From Spirosoma profusum (GTDB taxonomy: Bacteria > Bacteroidota > Bacteroidia > Cytophagales > Spirosomataceae), in the NCBI RefSeq assembly GCF_014699005.1, contig NZ_JACWZY010000008.1:1-64000 (forward strand): a stretch of 64,000 nt of DNA, read 5' to 3'. Position numbers and translations under genes: made by a program. The notes beneath the pieces were generated by a model, which was not told the DNA's origin, searched no databases, and saw only the letters and a program-made list of their open reading frames with translations. How positions within the stretch are numbered: position 1 is the first letter of the stretch; each line of letters begins with the position of its first letter. This document shows, one piece after another, positions 61,557 through 64,000 of the stretch.

Positions 61557-61673
61557 ATGAAACCGAAGAAGTACTTCTACTTGATTTTAACTTCTCTTGC
61601 TGTCAATTATTCCATTGCTTCCCGAAACACTTCAAGTACCGCTGCATCCGGGAGCAACAGTATTGAAAAATGA
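61557..61673 (+). CDS. Small secreted peptide frame (38 residues), candidate
   Basis: ATG 61557 to TGA 61673. MKPKKYFYLILTSLAVNYSIASR looks like a signal peptide, followed by a Ser/Thr-rich tail (NTSSTAASGSNSIEK). A hairpin terminator (61679-61709) follows directly, which supports a real short transcript. No homolog recognised. Confidence 0.35.
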   Translation: MKPKKYFYLILTSLAVNYSIASRNTSSTAASGSNSIEK

Positions 61674-61678
61674 ATGAA

Positions 61679-61709
61679 GAAGCCGCGAGTTTTCAGACAA
61701 GCGGCTTTT
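61679..61709 (+). terminator. Hairpin terminator after the 38-residue frame
   Basis: AAGCCGC and GCGGCTTTTTT pair around an 17-nt loop and are followed by T. It lies upstream of the likely GTG start of the ligase gene, arguing against the longer ligase frame that begins at 61670. Confidence 0.65.
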
Positions 61710-61744
61710 TTGTTTCTTTGCAGTTGATAATATTCCTCAATTCT

Positions 61745-63400
61745 GTGAAAATAGGCATTTTTTTCGGCGGACCGGCGCGTGAACGCGAGGTGTCGTTTGC
61801 GGGTGGACGCACGGCGTTAGCCAATCTAGACAAAGGTTTGTTCGAACCTGTTCTGATATTTGTCGATGGGCGCGGCCGATTCCGACTCGTCGATACGGAC
61901 TTTCTGGACAATCCTACCCTGCGCGATGCACTACCGCAGGATGATTCTGGCTTCTCGGTTTACGATGAATCATTAGATAGCCATACTCTGGAAAATCTAT
62001 TTCCTGAAATCAGGCCGGAGCATTTCAAAAACTATTTTGATCTGGCATTCCTGGCTATGCACGGCCCCGACTGCGAAGACGGTGCTATTCAAGGACTTCT
62101 GGAATGGTACAAGATGCCCTATACCGGTCCCGGATTAGTTGGTTCATCGATTGGAATCAACAAAATTCTGCAAAACGAACTGATTGCGCTGGTAAACGGC
62201 CAGCAGAAAAAAACAGCGACCATCAGCCGGGATGCTTATGAGAAATCGGACAAAGCGCAGTTTTTCGAGTCGCTAATCGGGCATATTGGCTTGCCGATTG
62301 TCGTAAAAGCCCCGCATCAGGGCTCTTCCATTGGCGTAGTCATCGTGCGCGAATCTGACCTCACGCAGTTTTGCCGGGCGGTTGAGCAATGCTTTTTTAC
62401 AATGAGTATTCAGCCCGATGGCTGGAGTAAATTAAGCGAATGGGCCGAATTATCAGTTGATGAGAAGCAGGAACTGGCGCAGAAAATGGTCAGCCTCGAC
62501 TCAGGAATCAGCTTTCCCGTCGTGATCGAACAATCAGGCGAAATCATTAAACACCCCAGAGATTTTGTCCAACGGCTGGATTCAATTATGAAATCGGGGA
62601 ATCCGACGGTAACGATTGGTTCGCTGAACGCCGAAGATGAGGTGCTGTTTGAGGAATTTATCAGTGGGCAAGAGTTTTCATGTGGTGTTATTCAGGACGA
62701 TGATCAGGTAGCCATTGCCCTTCCGCCAACCGAAATTTACAACGTAACGAGCTTCGATTTTGAATCGAAATACAAGCTTAACACAACTAAAAAACGAATT
62801 CCTGTCGGAACCAGCCTGGAAAACAATCGCAAAATCCAGTTGGCGGTCGAAAACGTGTTTACGCAATTGGGTATCAACGTCTATGCACGTATCGACGGTT
62901 TTCTAACACCCAATGGGGACGTATTACTTCATGACCCCAATACAATTCCGGGTATGTCGCCGTCGTCGCTGATTTTCAAACAAATGGCCGAGATTGGATT
63001 GAACCTTTGCCAGTCGCTGACGTATCTTATTCGCCAATCGTTGCGCGAGCGGATACGTAGCGGAAAAGATACGTATCACCTTAAAACGCTGCTGGCCAAT
63101 CTGGACGTAGCGTTGGCTAGTCGTAAAGCGAATCCGTTGCCAGAACGTGTCGTTTCGTTCGGGCCGGGTGACGCGGAATTTGCAGCCGCCAAACAACAGT
63201 ACAATGAACTGGCAGCTTCAGGAACGGTACGTCCGTCGTTGATGTACATTAAAAATAAGGAAGAATATCACGAGATTCCGGTGAATTTGCTGTTTAAGGA
63301 AACCATCGACGAACTGGAAACAGCCTTAAGTCAGCCCCGCCACCCGCTGCTTGTCGAAACAACGGAGCGGACGGCTCATATCACCGAACGTTACGTGTAA
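61745..63400 (+). CDS. D-alanine-D-alanine ligase-like ATP-grasp enzyme
   Basis: 551 residues from GTG 61745 (VKIGIFFGGPAREREVSFAGGRTAL), which is where family similarity begins; an ATG at 61670 would add 25 residues that run through a terminator hairpin. The ATP-grasp parts are visible: FLAMHGPDCEDGAIQGLLEWY, GLPIVVKAPHQGSSIGVV, EDEVLFEEFISGQEFSCGV and the metal-site LLHDPNTIPGMSPSSLIFKQM. At 551 residues it is far longer than Ddl (about 310-360); an insertion around 215-300 and a C-terminal extension after 430 account for this. Bacteroidota carry such long Ddl homologs; whether it makes D-Ala-D-Ala for peptidoglycan is inferred. Confidence 0.82.
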   Translation: MKIGIFFGGPAREREVSFAGGRTALANLDKGLFEPVLIFVDGRGRFRLVDTDFLDNPTLRDALPQDDSGFSVYDESLDSHTLENLFPEIRPEHFKNYFDLAFLAMHGPDCEDGAIQGLLEWYKMPYTGPGLVGSSIGINKILQNELIALVNGQQKKTATISRDAYEKSDKAQFFESLIGHIGLPIVVKAPHQGSSIGVVIVRESDLTQFCRAVEQCFFTMSIQPDGWSKLSEWAELSVDEKQELAQKMVSLDSGISFPVVIEQSGEIIKHPRDFVQRLDSIMKSGNPTVTIGSLNAEDEVLFEEFISGQEFSCGVIQDDDQVAIALPPTEIYNVTSFDFESKYKLNTTKKRIPVGTSLENNRKIQLAVENVFTQLGINVYARIDGFLTPNGDVLLHDPNTIPGMSPSSLIFKQMAEIGLNLCQSLTYLIRQSLRERIRSGKDTYHLKTLLANLDVALASRKANPLPERVVSFGPGDAEFAAAKQQYNELAASGTVRPSLMYIKNKEEYHEIPVNLLFKETIDELETALSQPRHPLLVETTERTAHITERYV

Positions 63401-63428
63401 ATCTGAATACATAATTGTCGTATTTTAA

Positions 63429-63464
63429 GAAAAAGGCGCCTGGATGAATCTAAGCGCCTTTTTT
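63429..63464 (+). terminator. Rho-independent terminator of the ligase gene
   Basis: AAAAAGGCGC and GCGCCTTTTTT pair around a 13-nt loop and are followed by T. Confidence 0.85.
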
Positions 63465-63522
63465 CTCATATATTATCGCCTTAATACGTCAAATACAACC
63501 TTCATCTTTAAAACCAATCTTC

Positions 63523-64000
63523 ATGAAACAGCTTTTTACAGCACTCATCTGTTTTCTCTGCACAACTGCACTTTACGCCCAAAAATCGTATTACGGTCCT
63601 GAAGCAATCTGGCCAGAACAGGATACCGCCCGTAAATTTTACACTGTAAAAGGCGACCGACACGGCATTAGTTATTTCAAAAAACACCAGTTCAAGGAAG
63701 TCCAGTATCAGCCGGGACCGACGCTTAGTTTCGACATCTATCACACGCCTGATGTCATGCACAGCTGGTGCCGCAAATGGGCTGAGCAATATCCAAATCT
63801 GGTCGATTTGTATGAAGTAGCGAAAAGCTATGAAGGGCGCCCGATTTTGCAGATGACGCTGACTAATAAGAAAACGGGCAAACACACCGACAAACCCGCA
63901 GCCTATTTTGAAGGGGGGCGGCACAGTGGCGAAGTGACCAGTAGCGAAGCCGTGCTTTGGCTAGCCAAACACCTGCTCGACAATTACGGGAAAGACCCGG
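63523..64000 (+). CDS. M14-family zinc carboxypeptidase, 5' part
   Basis: The first 159 residues are present; the gene runs past the window edge. The signal peptide ends at TALYAQ (1-20). A typical M14 start follows (PTLSFDIYHTPDVMHSWCRKWAEQYPNLVDLYEVAKSYEGRPI), with the zinc-binding HxxE in FEGGRHSGEVTSSEA (His 134, Glu 137). It would cleave C-terminal residues from peptides in the periplasm; similar proteins occur widely in Spirosoma-type genomes. Confidence 0.88.
   Translation, partial: MKQLFTALICFLCTTALYAQKSYYGPEAIWPEQDTARKFYTVKGDRHGISYFKKHQFKEVQYQPGPTLSFDIYHTPDVMHSWCRKWAEQYPNLVDLYEVAKSYEGRPILQMTLTNKKTGKHTDKPAAYFEGGRHSGEVTSSEAVLWLAKHLLDNYGKDP

Larger units (their letters stand above)
61341..61744. 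other. Gap with toxin remnant, palindrome F and a terminator
   Basis: 404 bases holding the toxin remnant (to about 61410), palindrome F (61437-61525), a 38-residue frame (61557-61673) and a hairpin (61679-61709). No other gene is seen. Confidence 0.6.

Overview
The window reads as chromosome of a Bacteroidota bacterium of the Cytophagales, most like Spirosoma or a close relative; the genus is my inference. The signs are SusC/SusD pairs, a hybrid two-component sensor (HTCS), a type IX secretion (T9SS) sorting domain, PorG/DUF6089 barrels, beta-propeller sensor kinases, and a promoter before rpsF of the Bacteroidota form (TTTG, 19 bp, TAnnTTTG). No rRNA, tRNA, CRISPR array, prophage or transposase gene was recognised.

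Layout. 1-5.6 kb: a VWA-like gene tail, two PorG-like barrels, NAD kinase, a CBS protein, an alpha/beta hydrolase and a PabA/TrpG glutaminase. 5.8-12.8 kb: an FAD amine-oxidase-like enzyme, a 1513-residue T9SS-exported Ig-repeat protein and an OxyR regulator. 13-15.7 kb: an operon of ABC ATPase, permease, GntR/YtrA repressor and an envelope protein. 15.9-24.9 kb: two small exported proteins, prfC, a DUF423 protein, the YggS PLP-binding protein, a coiled-coil membrane protein, rpsF-rpsR-rplI, an Uma2-fold protein, a GSCFA protein and Mrp.

25-49.4 kb is an accessory polysaccharide-utilisation region. It holds an ASPIC/FG-GAP protein with a GntR-type sensor regulator, a SusD-SusC pair divergent from an HTCS, a sulfatase overlapping a Planctomycetes-type heme-binding HEAT protein, a GH42-like glycosidase, an esterase and a six-hairpin glycosidase. 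Together they suggest uptake and breakdown of a sulfated or esterified glycan. 49.4-60.6 kb carries an FAD monooxygenase, a small barrel, a GNAT enzyme, a LytTR regulator with its propeller-GAF kinase, several small envelope proteins and an acyltransferase-DUF4833 pair. 60.8-64 kb has a NifU-type protein, a DUF433 antitoxin with a broken DUF5615 partner, a D-Ala-D-Ala ligase-like ATP-grasp enzyme and the start of an M14 carboxypeptidase.

Four non-coding patterns run through the window: (1) six dispersed long palindromes whose sub-stems show compensatory changes, each just 3' of a gene; (2) intergenic hairpins built of stuttering short words, some of which also appear inside one coding region; (3) a strong excess of the pentamer TACGT/ACGTA in all reading frames; (4) a 36-bp inverted pair at 51.35 and 58.70 kb carrying roughly 22-bp-spaced GTTTAC boxes, flanking the LytTR system and likely its operators.
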